Shown piece by piece: positions 24,731-36,605 of a DNA stretch of 64,000 bases. The notes under the pieces were generated by a model that saw only the letters and a list, made by a program, of their open reading frames with translations, was not told where the DNA came from and searched no databases. The stretch is from contig NC_044981.1 of the NCBI RefSeq assembly GCF_008728515.1, forward strand, positions 95,946,426 through 96,010,425, in the 5' to 3' direction. Positions within the stretch are counted from its first letter, which is position 1. Each line of letters begins with the position of its first letter. Position numbers and translations under genes: made by a program. The stretch comes from Papio anubis (lineage: Eukaryota; Chordata; Mammalia; Primates; Cercopithecidae).

Positions 24731-25960
24731 CCAATAAGGAAAAACAAAACAAAATTTGATAAAAACAATAGCTACAGATAAAGACAGGACAAATTTATAA
24801 TGGTTAATCATATTTGAATGTTGTTCTCCTTTTTTCACATTGAGAAAATACGTGGACAATTGTATCAGATTTCCTTGGCATATAAAATTTCATATTCAGC
24901 TTTAATAAAAAATACTATCTATTCAATTTTATCAAATGATTTATCTAAAAGTGTAGTCAACAAATGCTTATGGTAGCAACCTAACTTATTAACTATATTT
25001 ACCAATGGCTTAAGTCCAAATATCAGGTGGAAAGCAGCTAATAAGGAGATTCAATACATCATTCTCTAGAATGAAATAAATAGCTGTCATAAAAACTTCT
25101 AATAATATAATGTAAAATACTCCCAATGGATGTTTAGAGAATTTTCTACAACTTTATAAAGACAGAAAAATGATTGCAAGCAGTCAAACATTACTTTAGC
25201 ATGACCAAAGTCTATATTTAAACAGCAATAAAAATAATTCAAATAAATAGTATAAAACAAACATATAGAAATTAGGTTTCATTTTTACCAAAATAAATAA
25301 AAATAACAAAAGTGTAATGTATTTGACAGAAGTGAATCTTTTAAAATAGACTCAAAGGTCCTTTTATATTATTTAATTTGACAATTATACATGTGTGTAT
25401 ATATATTAAATTACACATATATGCACACTGTAATATGATATTGTAATCACAAAATCACATAAATTGCCAAATAATCTAATGCATTCAACTCTTAAACCAG
25501 AACTATCTTTACTTTTATGTAGCAAGTCAGAAAACATGCATTTACGCATTGGCTACATGCACATAAAGCACATATATGCAGGGCCCAATAGCAATATTTG
25601 CTTTCATGCAAGACATTCCGCAGGTGTGAAACAAAACAAACTAAAATAAAAATTACAAAGTGCTATGGTAAAAAAAAAAGTACCTAATTAACAAGGCAAA
25701 GCAACTAGTATTATCTTCACATTTTGCTGCTTGAGAGATAAAGACGGATAAAGAGGGGAATCAAAGAATACTTAAAGAATGAAGAAATGGATGGAAAAGT
25801 TGGTTACTTCTATAAGCAATTTATACTCACGAGACACATAAAAAAAGAGATAATGCTAATACATAATAGAGGCAAAGACTTGAAGTGAATGAAACATTAG
25901 CTTCACTGTCCTGGTTTAAATCTGGTTTTATGTAAGTTCCTTGATGTCCAACAATGTAAC

Positions 25961-25963
<3 letters not shown>

Positions 25964-26008
<45 letters not shown>
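25964..26008. repeat. Compound microsatellite (AC)n(AT)n
   Basis: About 15 AC units (from 25964) pass directly into ATATATATATAT. Confidence 0.95.
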
Positions 26009-27660
26009 AATTTCAAGAAAATAAACAAAACTACTTGTTTTGCTTCCAATTATTTCCAAGATTATGCACAGCATTTTCTTTTGATATTTTGGGTAAAACT
26101 TAAAATGGGAAGATAAGAATGAAAAAAGAACACTGTACACTTACATACCTAGGATATCCAATACCCATCAATACGACAATTGGAACTGAGGTGGCCAAGA
26201 GGTAAAAAGAAATATTATTTGCCATCAGCAGAAAGGCTGGTAATCTATAATTATTAGTCAGTTTTTAAAGGTGATTTCTTAGAAACAGAAATGTCTACTA
26301 ACAACTTATAAACAATGAGGAAAGAGAAAATAAGACACACATCTAAACAAAGGCTGATGTTCAGCATTAATACAAGGTTGAAGAAGACGTTTTTCTCTTT
26401 AATATCACAAAGCTTTTTATTACTTAAAACTGAAGGTAGATTTTGAGTAAGAAGCTGCTAAGAATTTAACTTTTTAGACAATATGGAAAAGAACCTAAGT
26501 TAACTTACTAAATATGCCATAATCTCTAAAGAAGTTTCTAATTTCTTTTCCTATAACTGTAACAAAGTTTGTACAACAAGAAAAATCTCAACAGAGTTAA
26601 GGCATTAATTATTTTCCCATTCTGCAAGTTACACAGGAGGAGGGGAATTATTAACCGGAATGATAAAGCTGTACTTGCATTTGGTAACACAAAGAGAAGC
26701 TTACAAATGAGATGTTTCATTAGTTTGAGCAGATGGATCAAAATTAAAGGCTGAATCGCCAACTTTTGATTTCCCAATAGCCAAGAAGAGCTTGAAGTCT
26801 TGCAGAGTAGGACTGTTGAAAAGTCAACATGAAAAGATTTTCTCCATCTGTCATCACACATGCCTGAGTGGAACACAACTGCCTCCTACTGTTTTTAACA
26901 CTTTTAAGGCAAAGCTGCACATAAAATCTATTAAGTACATGAGCACACAAGTTTAGATCACTAAAACCCATGGAATAGTATGATCAAAGAATATCAGCAT
27001 GGTGTTTGAACATGAAATTTGTTTTAATCCAAATAAGGAGAAACAAATTGAATTCATTTGTATATTTAAGATAAAACTGTTAATTTTTCGACTAAAAAGT
27101 GTTTAGTTGCCTGAGAGTCACAGTTCTTTTGTTTTCAAATGGACACATACTTGAGTCTTCTAACTAATTGTTTGAAATGTAGCTCCTCTGATAAAACCAA
27201 AGTACTTAAGGAAACCAAACCAGGAAGAAATCCAAGATACTGAACAACTTGAAGGCAAGAAAAAAGCAAATTCAGAAGACTATTGACTAGAGATTTTTTT
27301 TTTTTAACTGCTTGTGGGGGAGAAGGGGCAGGCAGCATGAGGTAGTAGCAGGAAAAATTCAATTAGTTCACTTAGACTAGAATAGACTGCGTATTTCTTA
27401 CTGCTGTACACTGTATTACTATAACTGCTAAGATAACAAAATAGAGCTAAAGTTTACGTACACAGCCCCACAAGAAATAACTTGATTTTCCTTAATAATA
27501 AAGAAAAGCATATTTATGAAATATGTAATTGGGTGCTTAGAAACAATGCACTATCATTGACCATTGTTATTGGTAATATTGTTATTAACCATGACCACTG
27601 TTAATAACAATGCACTAATATGTAGTTAGTTATATCTATAACGAAATTCCAGAAGCAACT

Positions 27661-27712
27661 CTGTCTCTCTCTCTCTCTATATATATATACACATACACAC
27701 ACGCGCACATAG
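27661..27712. repeat. Compound microsatellite (CT)n(AT)n(AC)n
   Basis: CTCTCTCTCTCTCT, then ATATATATATA, then ACACATACACACACGCGCAC. Confidence 0.9.
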
Positions 27713-29039
27713 TATACATACATAATTTACTGTACTTACATGTATAACAAAATAAACAGAAAATAATCTCAGAACGACACACACATATAGTTAGGCTTCT
27801 CAGTCATCAGAGTTAGAATAATAAAATTGAAGAGTTGATTTGGCTGTCAGTTTTTTAGATAACGTGAAAAAAATGTTGAATTATATATTTTCCGACAGAT
27901 GGATGCATACAAATCACCTATTTAAAGTTATCATTTGAAACCTTATACAAAGACAGCTAGTGACTGGGATAACATTAACTTCAACCTCAATTCTTATGAG
28001 TTAAAAAAAAAACAAACACAACTCAAAAACTCTATTCTACTGGGAAGTTCTTTGTTGACCTTCTAATACAAGCAGAGGACAGAACACTACAGCTTAGTTA
28101 AGGTCTCTCTTCAAGGAGATTAAAAAAGAAAAAATAATCCTTTACGGGGTTGTAAGTTCCTGAAAACAAACCTCTAAATGAGTCTCAATAATCAATGACT
28201 ACTATGAAGCACCAGTTCTTGTGTGATGGAATAAATCAAGGGTTGCTAACTTTGTTGAAATAGGTATATTTACCAAAATCAAAATGTTTAACAGTCATGC
28301 TTTCCAACTACCTACTCAGCAATTTTCTGTGCTGGACATACTGCAAAGGCATTCAGCAGAAGCTGCCACACAGTAAGCTAACTAATTGATTTTAGGTCAA
28401 ATAGTATTGGCAGATCGACCTGCAAACAGAAAACTTAAACAGAGCAAGCCTTTTCAGAAGACTGATACAGAGAGAGAGATTTCAGTTTTGGGCAACTTTT
28501 ATAAAGTTAAACATACAATGGAGGTAATTTCAAGAAATGAAAATGATAGAACTTTGTTCTTCACTTATGTTGCAAAAGAGCTCTTAAGTTGAGATGATTA
28601 TATGAATGTAAAAGACCATTGCCTTACCAGCTTAGTACTTAAAATCTGAAGGCATTGGTCTGGGCATCTGTAATACTAGCAACACCAGAAGCAAATTTCA
28701 ACTAGTGGACCATAGTCCTGATGCGTTTCATATTTCCTATCATCCTCATCTCACTAAGTATGTTAAATCTTTGAAGACAAGGCAATTCATCAAAATCAAA
28801 TCATATTTACCACAGACTTCCCATGTATATGATGATATACTGAGAACTAAATCAACAGTATTTCCTTATAACCCAGTCTTTTGTGGTGGGACCTGTCCTG
28901 CTGGGACACAAAAAGTAGAAGGACAACATTGTAGAAATCAGAAGAACTGATTAAAAATTTTAAATATAATCCCTTCATCAAAGCATTTATTCACATTTTA
29001 ATGCTATCATTTCTATTTATCGTTCTGTCATATTTTTGA

Positions 29040-29320
29040 ATGAGAAAAATACAACAGATTAGATAAATTATAGGAATAAAAGAAAAAAAATTAAGGGAAT
29101 AAAATGCATCAATAAAATGGAAGCACAAATACCAACAGAAGCTACCTCTGGTAGTGGAATTACCAGTGATTATTTTTTCCCCTTCATGTTTGGTTTATGG
29201 TATGCCTAAGGATTAGATTTAAAACTATTTATTTATTCAGTCTCCTTTGTATTAATGTATTTATTTATTTGTTAAGAGTATAACATTTTATGAAAAGATA
29301 AAAATTAAAGTTTACCTCTT
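29040..29320 (+). mobile_element. L1M 3' end fragment, sense
   Basis: GCTACCTCTGGTAGTGGAAT followed by ATTTTTTCCCCTTCATG resembles the terminal segment of old L1ME/L1MC elements. Confidence 0.45.
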
Positions 29321-30211
29321 TAACAGGGTAAAAAACAAAAGTGTGCCAGGCAGCTACTACTAAGACAGAAGAATTATCATAAAATTGTCTATTTAAAATT
29401 AAGAATACTTTAGAGGTTCATGATGATTGTCCCAATGTATATGACGCTTTTTACAGTATCCCAAAGCATTGTCCAGCTATGGTTAAAAGAAGGGTAGCTC
29501 CTTTGCAATTCAGTCTATTTCACTGTAGAAAAATTGTAGTTCCTGTATCTAGCTCTCTAGAACTTTCACTCATTGGTTCTAATTCTCTTTGTGCAAAATA
29601 GAACACACCTTCTTTCATATGACAGCCTTTCCAATACCACCACTTTCCCCCAGACCCCACCTGGGTTTTCTCTTCTGCAATCTTAACATTCCGGTTTCTT
29701 TTGACCATTAACTCAAATTATATGTATTCCAAACTTCTCATAATTGTAATAACCTTCTCTTGAACCTCTATTCTCAAAATATGGTACAAAATGACCACAG
29801 TACTTGGTAACAAGCCAAATTACAATGAAGTTTTCACCTTCCTTGATTTGAACTTTTTTCCCTCCGATAATGACATTTAAGGTGTCATTAGTTTTTCAAA
29901 GTGTATATAATACTTGTTTGAATTAAAGTGAATTTATTCAACTAAAATTATCATTTCTTCCAAGACAATGTTTCTTTAATTTATACCTACGAAATATGTT
30001 ATTTGAGTTTAAATGCAAGAATTTATATTTATCCATAAGAAATTTTAGTATGTTGAATTTGAATACTGCCCAGTTGAGATAAATTTGTATCTTGGTTCTT
30101 TCTTACATGATGCCCTAATATTCACTATTGGTAAATTTTACATACATTTAGATGAAATACATTCACTAGGAAAGATATCTGAGGGGTGCCTCAAGTGACA
30201 TCCCTCTAAAC

Positions 30212-30424
30212 AACACTTTTCAACCAGGGGCACTTATGTACCCCAGAGGACATCTGGTAATGTCTGGAGACAGTTTGGGTTGTGATATCTGGAGTGGGGA
30301 AAGCCACTGGCATCTACTGGGTAGAGACCAAGGATGCTGCTAAACAACTTACAGTATACAAGACACACTTTTCATCCCCCAAAACACAATTATTCTGTAC
30401 AAAATGTCAATATTGCCAATGTCA
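30212..30424 (+). mobile_element. MER20, hAT-Charlie, sense
   Basis: TTTTCAACCAGGGGCACTTA, GGTAATGTCTGGAGACAGTT, GGCATCTACTGGGTAGAGAC, CAAGGATGCTGCTAAACAAC and ACAAAATGTCAATATTGCCA follow the MER20 consensus for almost its full length of about 215 bp. Confidence 0.85.
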
Positions 30425-30494
30425 ACAGGCAAAATACACATCAACTGGCTAGGAAACATATATTAATCCTATTTAAATCACATTAAAAAAATTC

Positions 30495-32100
30495 AGGGGC
30501 TACAAGGTAATTTATAGATTCAATGCCATCCCCACTGCTACAAATGACTTCTTCACAAAATTGAAACAACTGCTTTAAAGTTCATATGGAACCAAAAAGA
30601 GCCCGATACAAGAGACAATCAGAAGTCAAAAGAACAGAGCTGAGGCATCATGCTACCTGACTTCAAACTATACTACAAGGCTACAGTAACTGAAAACAGC
30701 ATGGTACTGGCACCAAAACAGAGATATAGAATCCAAATGGAACAGAACAGAACCCCAGAAATAATACTACACATCTACAGCCATCTGATCTTTGACAAAC
30801 CTGACAAACAAGACATGGGAAAGGATTCCCTATTTAATAAATGGTGCTGGGAAAAATGGCTAGCCATAAGTAGAAAGCTGAAACTGATCCTTTCCTTACT
30901 CTTGCATAATGAAAATCAACTAAGATGGATTAGAGACTTAAATGTTAGACCTAAAACCATAAAAACCCTCGAAGAAAACCTAGGTAATACCATTCAGGAC
31001 ATAGGCATAGGCAAGGACTTCATGTCTAAACACCAAAAGCAATGACAACAAAAGCCAAAATTGACAAATGAGATCTGACTAAACTAAAGAGCTTCTGCAC
31101 AGCAAAAGAAACTACCATCAGAGTGAACAGGCAACCTATAGAGAGAATGGGAGCAGTACTTTGCAATCTACCATCTGACAAAGGGTTATCCAGAACCTAC
31201 AAAGAACTCAAACAACTTATGAGAAAAACAAACAACCCCATCAAAAGTGGGCAAAGGATAAGGAACACACATTTCTCAAAGAAGACATTCATACAGCCAA
31301 CAGACACATGAAAATGCTCACCATCACTGCCATCAGAGAAAATGCAAATCAAAAACCACAATGAGATACCCACCCCACACCAGTTAGAATGGCTATCATT
31401 AAAAAGTCAGGAAAACAACAGGTGCTGGAGAGGATGTGGAGAAATAGGAACACTTTTACACTACAGGGACTGTGAACTAAGTTCAACCATTGTGGAAAAA
31501 CAGTATGGCTTATCTTCTCAACAATTCAGAACTAGGAAATACCATATGATCCAGCCATCCCATTACTGGGTATATACCCAAAGCGATTATAAATCATGCT
31601 GCTATAAAGACACATGCACAATTTGCTGTTTATTGTGGCACTATTCACAATAGCAAAGACTTGGAATCAACCTAAATGTCCATCAGTGACAGACTGATTA
31701 AAAAATGTGGCACATATACACCATGGAATACTATAAGCCATAAAAAGGGGATGAGTTCGTGTTCTTTGTGGGGACATGGATGCAGCTGGAACCAGCATTC
31801 TCAGCAAACTATCGCGAAGAACAGAAAACCAAGACCGTGAGATGTTCACTCATAGGTGGAATTGAACAATGAGATCAATGGGACTCGGAAGGGGAACATC
31901 ACACATCGGGGCCTATTGTGGGGAAGGGGGAGAGATGGCATTGGGAGTTATACCTGATGTAAATGGCGAGTTGATGGGTGCTGATGAGTTGATGGGTGCA
32001 GCACACCAACATGACACATGTATACATATGTAACAGACCTGCACGTTGTGCACATGTACCCTAGAACTTAAAGTATAATAAAAAATTTAAAAAAGAAAAA
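30495..32100 (+). mobile_element. L1PA-type 3' fragment, sense (copy 2)
   Basis: It starts in ORF2 near the RFNAIP block (TATAGATTCAATGCCATCC), passes the LPDFKLYYKATVT and LFNKWCWEKWLA blocks, and ends in the 3' UTR with GTGCACATGTACCCTAGAAC and an A-rich tail. ORF2 is disrupted by many short indels. It has the same orientation as the copy at 23395-24730, about 7 kb apart. Confidence 0.94.
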
Positions 32101-33005
32101 AAAATAGTACCTGCCTCATAGGTTGCTGAGAAAATTCAATTAGTAAGTATAAGATAATCTTATCAGTTTCATACATTTATGAAGAACTAGAAAAGGTTAG
32201 CTACCATTATTATTGCTAGTATACAACTTAAAATACTTGTGATTTCCTAAAAAGTTATTCTTAAAACCAAGCACAATCTCCAGAGATTAGTTATGAATGT
32301 GATTTTAAAACTATTTCCTAAAAATAGAAAAAATGCTTCATGAATGCTGAGTATTCCAATGTTCAAGGAGGCAGTGTTCCATGCTCTCAAGTTGAAATCA
32401 CCTTTGATTTATTTTGTATACTGGAGTTGCAAACAAGATGTAGTCTGGGAAAAAGAGGTTTCACTACTCTTAAAAGGAATTTAAAAACCTAAGGGCCAGG
32501 AAAACACTTTACATGTCATAAAAGGCTCACTCTGTTTTAAGAAATGACATAATAAAGTTATTCAAAGAACCATGAACAATTGGGAGGTGGCCAATTTTTA
32601 TTTAAGCAATTATTATCACTTCACTTTGTCTTTAACGATCTTGATGTGAGTATACTGAACAATGGAGAATTAAAGAATAAAAGTGCTTAATTTCTAAGCA
32701 CCATCAAACAATACAAAACTTTATTATATATATTACATCTCAATTGATATTGCTTCATGAAAACAGTAAGAATATAATATTTAAAATTAAAAATGGCAAA
32801 CAAAATAGCATGACCTATCAATATTGGGATAATATCTATGAATATTTTTATGACTTACCCACTGGGCTAAAGCAGTTATTAATAATTAGAACCTCTGAGT
32901 CATTGCCTCAGAATTAAAGAAAAATTTTCTTCTGAAGAGCCTAAAAATTAATAATTTTTATCACTAAGCACTCTCTAAAAGCAGGATAAAATAAACCAAG
33001 TGTAC

Positions 33006-33077
33006 CTGGTGTCCAGCCTTTACTTGCTTCAAAACATTTTCATAACATACTTCATCCATGTTATTCAACTGCTGCAT
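33006..33077 (-). CDS. ASCC3: ASCC3 72-nt coding exon, start of RecA2 of cassette 1
   Basis: This short internal exon of 24 codons translates as MQQLNNMDEVCYENVLKQ followed by VKAGHQ. It joins in frame to the exon before it (CTNK/MQQL) and to the exon after it (GHQ/VMVF). It has no long open frame of its own and was found by splice sites and protein continuity. The residues form the helix that leads into RecA2 of the first helicase cassette. Splice signals are weak on both sides. The acceptor is ATCTTTAAG/ATG, with a poor pyrimidine tract and a T8 run about 25 nt upstream. The donor is CACCAG/GTACAC, which departs from consensus at +4, +5 and +6. Exon definition may therefore depend on enhancers. 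Confidence 0.93.
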
Positions 33078-35550
33078 CTTAAAGATTTTAAAACATTAAA
33101 AAAAATCAGATGAAACAATTATAAACTTTCTAACTACAAATAAAATTTTGCCAATTACAATGCATTTTTTAAAATTTTCAGACTACCTAGAATGCAGAGG
33201 TAACAAATTCCTTACAAACATATAACATATAACAATCCACAAAAAAAAATGCAATGCAACTTAAAAGTACAAATAGAATAACTCAGATAATAGTTTCTGA
33301 GTACTAACTTTCTAAACCCACCAAGTTTTTAAAATACAATATCTTTAAGGATATTTTTGTTAGTTACAAATATTCTAGGATAATTTTTTAAAGTTCTCTC
33401 TGCTTTTCCGAGAAGCCCATTCTCCAGGCTATTTTCCTTGTATTTCACTATATAAACCATACAGGACACCTTTCCTGTACGATTCTCAATGTTACGAGAA
33501 CACTACGGATCAAGTGTCAAATGGCACACAGAGCTGAAACATACGGTAACACACTATTTCTGTAATGTATACTGAGAGAGGATGCTATTCAGAATGCTTC
33601 TACAGAAACATTTTTCAGATTAATTGGAAATCTAATATAAAATTTATGAACTAAGAAAGGGTCTCTAAGTATTTAAGGTGATGGATATCCCAATTTAACT
33701 GATCTGATATTCAGTCAAATAGATTTGACTAAAGATTTTCATGTGATAAGTTAATACATTCATATCATTATCAATGTATTCATATAATTATGAATGTATT
33801 ATGCCCACATATGCCCAGAAAATATGTAAATCTACTATGTATCAATTTAAAAAAATTTAAAAGGGTCTCATATTCCTTATTAATGATGAGAAAGCTTCTA
33901 ACCTAAAAGTAAGGTGACTAACCCAAAGGAGTAGGCATGTGACCCAGCCTATTATCTCTCCATTTAACATGTATTAGTAAGAGTTTAGAGGAGGATGAAA
34001 AGCATCATGTACATCTAAAATGACAGTGATTTGGATTTTTTGTTTCATTAAGGTAAACACTTTAAAATATTGGAACTCTTATGACTTATAGTTAAGTAGG
34101 ATGAGGTGGTCATAGGATAATTTACTCCCCACGAATAATTTAAAAACAATCCCCACCCCCTACAAAAGACAAAACTCCCAATAACTTTTTCATTGTACTT
34201 TGGATTCATTTCTGATCAAAGCCATTATTCCAAATTGGGCATAACACTCACACCATTCTCCCATTCCTTTCATGATTATGATGGTAATGTACTGTAGTGA
34301 AATATACTTTGGATTTAATTAGTTTTAGGTAATTTACCAATTTGTATGATGCAACTGAAAGAAAATAAGGTTTAAGACGGCTGACAAGCATGTGAAACAA
34401 TTTTCTTCTCTTTACATCTCTCTGTGATAACCATCTGCTTATCATTTAAATTATAAAGCTGAAAACATTCTAAAACTATAAACGATGCAGTTCTACATCT
34501 ATCCTACTGATATATCGAAAATGAACTAAATAATCAAATTATATTGAAACAATTGAAAAAAACAAGCAGCAAACATTGCTGAAAAGCAGCACTTGAAACA
34601 AGAAGCTTAAAATATGCATAATTGTATATCATAAACTCTTCCTTTGTGCACAAGTCTGAAATGACTCCCAAGAATTCTAAAGATACCTTACTTTCATGCA
34701 ATGCAGTTACAGGACATTAACTGTTGTATTATAGTAACAGTCACTTTGGATATTTTTAGGTGAATATTTTACTTATAATAGTGTAAGGTAAAAATGGCTC
34801 TATTTTACTAATAAAATTGTTTTTAGACAAGAAGTGACTGTAATACATTAAAGACTAAGGTTGACATAGTAACGTATGATTCTATCTTGTTCTCTTTTAG
34901 TAAAAATCTCAAAAGGCCTGTAAATATTTTCCTAAAACTATTTCTTCTACACAAAAAACAGGTGTTGTTGAATAGCTTGATAAATGTTTAAATTTTAAGC
35001 GATGTTTCCCTTATTATAAAATAAGTCTATAATAAGCACCCTAATAGTGTGAATAATATAGGTAGTACTAATTTTAAAATTAGATAAGCTTTTTAAAGCA
35101 TAGAATTTTAGAAATGCCACTTATATCTATAATAATTAAGGTAATTATAGAACATTATAAGTTAAACGGAACACCTTCCTTGATGGTTGCTACTATGAAA
35201 TTATTTTTCAATTTTATATGAGGTACTATTATTTCTATTAAATGCTTGTTTAATTAGAGTTTTTATTATTTCACAATGCTCTTCAATCATTTCACTTCAA
35301 AATAACTTTTTAAAACTTTTAACAACTGAAAATATGTAACACACATTGAAAACAGCAATGCAAACTATGACAAGCTACTTTCTGTAGGAGGACTTACTCT
35401 ACTACAAATAGTTGAGGAAATATGCTGGAAATATGCTGGAATGTTATGTCAAAAGACTGAAATGGTCTTTTGGAGTCTCTAACCCCAAACAAGTATTCAA
35501 TAATAAGTCAACAAAAATATTTTTAGATAAGAATTAAAATGAGTATTTAC
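33078..35550 (-). other. ASCC3: ASCC3 intron of 2.5 kb, free of recognised repeats
   Basis: This intron separates the motif-III exon from the 72-nt exon. I recognise no Alu, L1 or DNA transposon in it, unlike the neighbouring introns. Around 33470-33560 there is a small cluster of CpGs in otherwise AT-rich sequence. At about 35420-35440 there is a short tandem repeat of GGAAATATGCT. Confidence 0.88.
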
Positions 35551-35727
35551 CTTATTTGTACATTTAATCCCCAAAAATGTCTGTCCAAGAGGTACTGGTC
35601 GAAAACGCCCATCAAAGAAGAAAAGTCCAATGTATGGATTAACATGTAAAAATGTGGCAACGTCGAGGTAGTTAGGTAAAGTTGCAGACAGTCCAAGAAT
35701 CCTTATCATACTCTGTGTGGATTCAAC
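35551..35727 (-). CDS. ASCC3: ASCC3 coding exon, helicase cassette 1: motif III (SAT)
   Basis: This internal exon has 59 codons in phase 0. It starts VESTQSMIRILG and ends LGIKCTNK, and joins in frame to the exon at 43072-43236 (LRQ/VEST). LGLSATLPNY contains motif III (SAT, exon residues 14-16), which couples ATP hydrolysis to strand movement. The segment with FDGRFRPVPLGQ is the RecA1-to-RecA2 linker, conserved in ASCC3 and Brr2. The donor is AATAAG/GTAAAT, which is acceptable. The acceptor is CCATATAG/GTTGAA. Its upstream tract is purine/A-rich with few pyrimidines, so the site looks weak. The open frame continues past the donor into intron (VNTHFNSY...), which is read-through and not protein. 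Skipping this exon would keep the frame but remove motif III. Position in the protein is about residues 635-693, estimated from memory. Confidence 0.96.
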
Positions 35728-35951
35728 CTATATGGATTATTTTAATTAAATGTGGGTTATTTAAATTATTTTAACCAAAAAAATTATCATTTATCCTATT
35801 AATAGGACTTCTAAAAGCTCTAGACAGAGACGAGTGTAGAGGTCAATTGACGGTCCTATCATGTAAGACTGTCTAGCCCATAATTCACAAGCTTGATTTA
35901 ACAGATACATAATAAAATTCCATACCCACTATAATTAAAAATACACATGAG

Positions 35952-36238
35952 GGGTGAGTGTGTTGGCTCACACCTGTAATCCCAGCACTTTGGGAGGCAA
36001 GGTGGGCAGCTTGCTTGAGCCCAGGAGTTTGCGACAAGCCTGGGCAACATGGCAAAACCCCATCTCTACCAAAAAAAAAAAAAGTAACTGGTGTGGTGGC
36101 ACACATTTGTAGTCCCAGCTACTCAGGAGGCTGAGGTGGGAGGATCACTGGAGCCCATATGATCGTGTCACTGCGCTCCAACATGGGTGACACAGTAAAA
36201 TTTTGTTTCAAAAATAAATAAATGAATAAAAATAAAAA
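35952..36238 (+). mobile_element. AluJ/S-like, sense
   Basis: GTGTTGGCTCACACCTGTAA, AGCCCAGGAGTTTGCGACAA and TGGTGTGGTGGCACACATTT. The right arm is degraded and the A-rich tail contains AAATAAATAAATGAATAAA. Confidence 0.92.
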
Positions 36239-36514
36239 TGCAATGGGAATTAAGAACTTTGTGACAACTAAATATATTTTTAGGTCACAAAAAACTTAGT
36301 AAATTCCAAAAACTGAAAATCAGATAGGCTATATTATCTGATTATGATGGAACATACCTAAAAAGATAAAAACAAGCGATGGCCAAAAACTTGCACTCAT
36401 TTGGTAATTAAAATATATCAGTATGATTTTCTGAGTAAGCTGTTAATAATTTTGCTCAGTCTAGGAGATTCAATGGGTATAAGCAAAGTAGTCCAATGTG
36501 AATAATACTTTCAG

Positions 36515-36605
36515 AGTCATCCATCCATCAACACTGGGTTAGGATCTAATCTGCAGGCACTAGGGATGCAGTACTGAATAAGACATAGATCCACACATGC
36601 AGAGA
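36515..36605 (+). repeat. L2-like fragment
   Basis: CAGGCACTAGGGATGCAGTA followed by CTGAATAAGACATAGATCC matches the L2 motif 'CAGGCACTGGGGATACAGCAGTGAACAAGACA'. Confidence 0.6.

Larger units (their letters stand above)
6796..33005 (-). other. ASCC3: ASCC3 intron of 26.2 kb
   Basis: This intron lies between the 72-nt exon and the motif-IV exon. It carries most of the repeats in the window: Alus, MER5A, MER2-like, MIR, L2, L1M, two L1PA 3' ends, MER20 and microsatellites. Stretches where I recognise nothing: 6800-8130, 8830-9280, 10060-11060, 12700-13220, 14760-15730, 17560-18980, 20010-21330, 21670-22030, 24740-25960, 26010-27540, 27720-29030, 29330-30200 and 32110-33000. These are AT-rich, with only short frames of no recognisable family. 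Confidence 0.9.

Noticed and set aside
28705..28950. 81-codon plus-strand frame (starts MDHSPDAFHISYH)
   Set aside because: No recognisable domain, it lies antisense within the ASCC3 intron, and there is no promoter or splice support. Length is within chance for AT-rich DNA.
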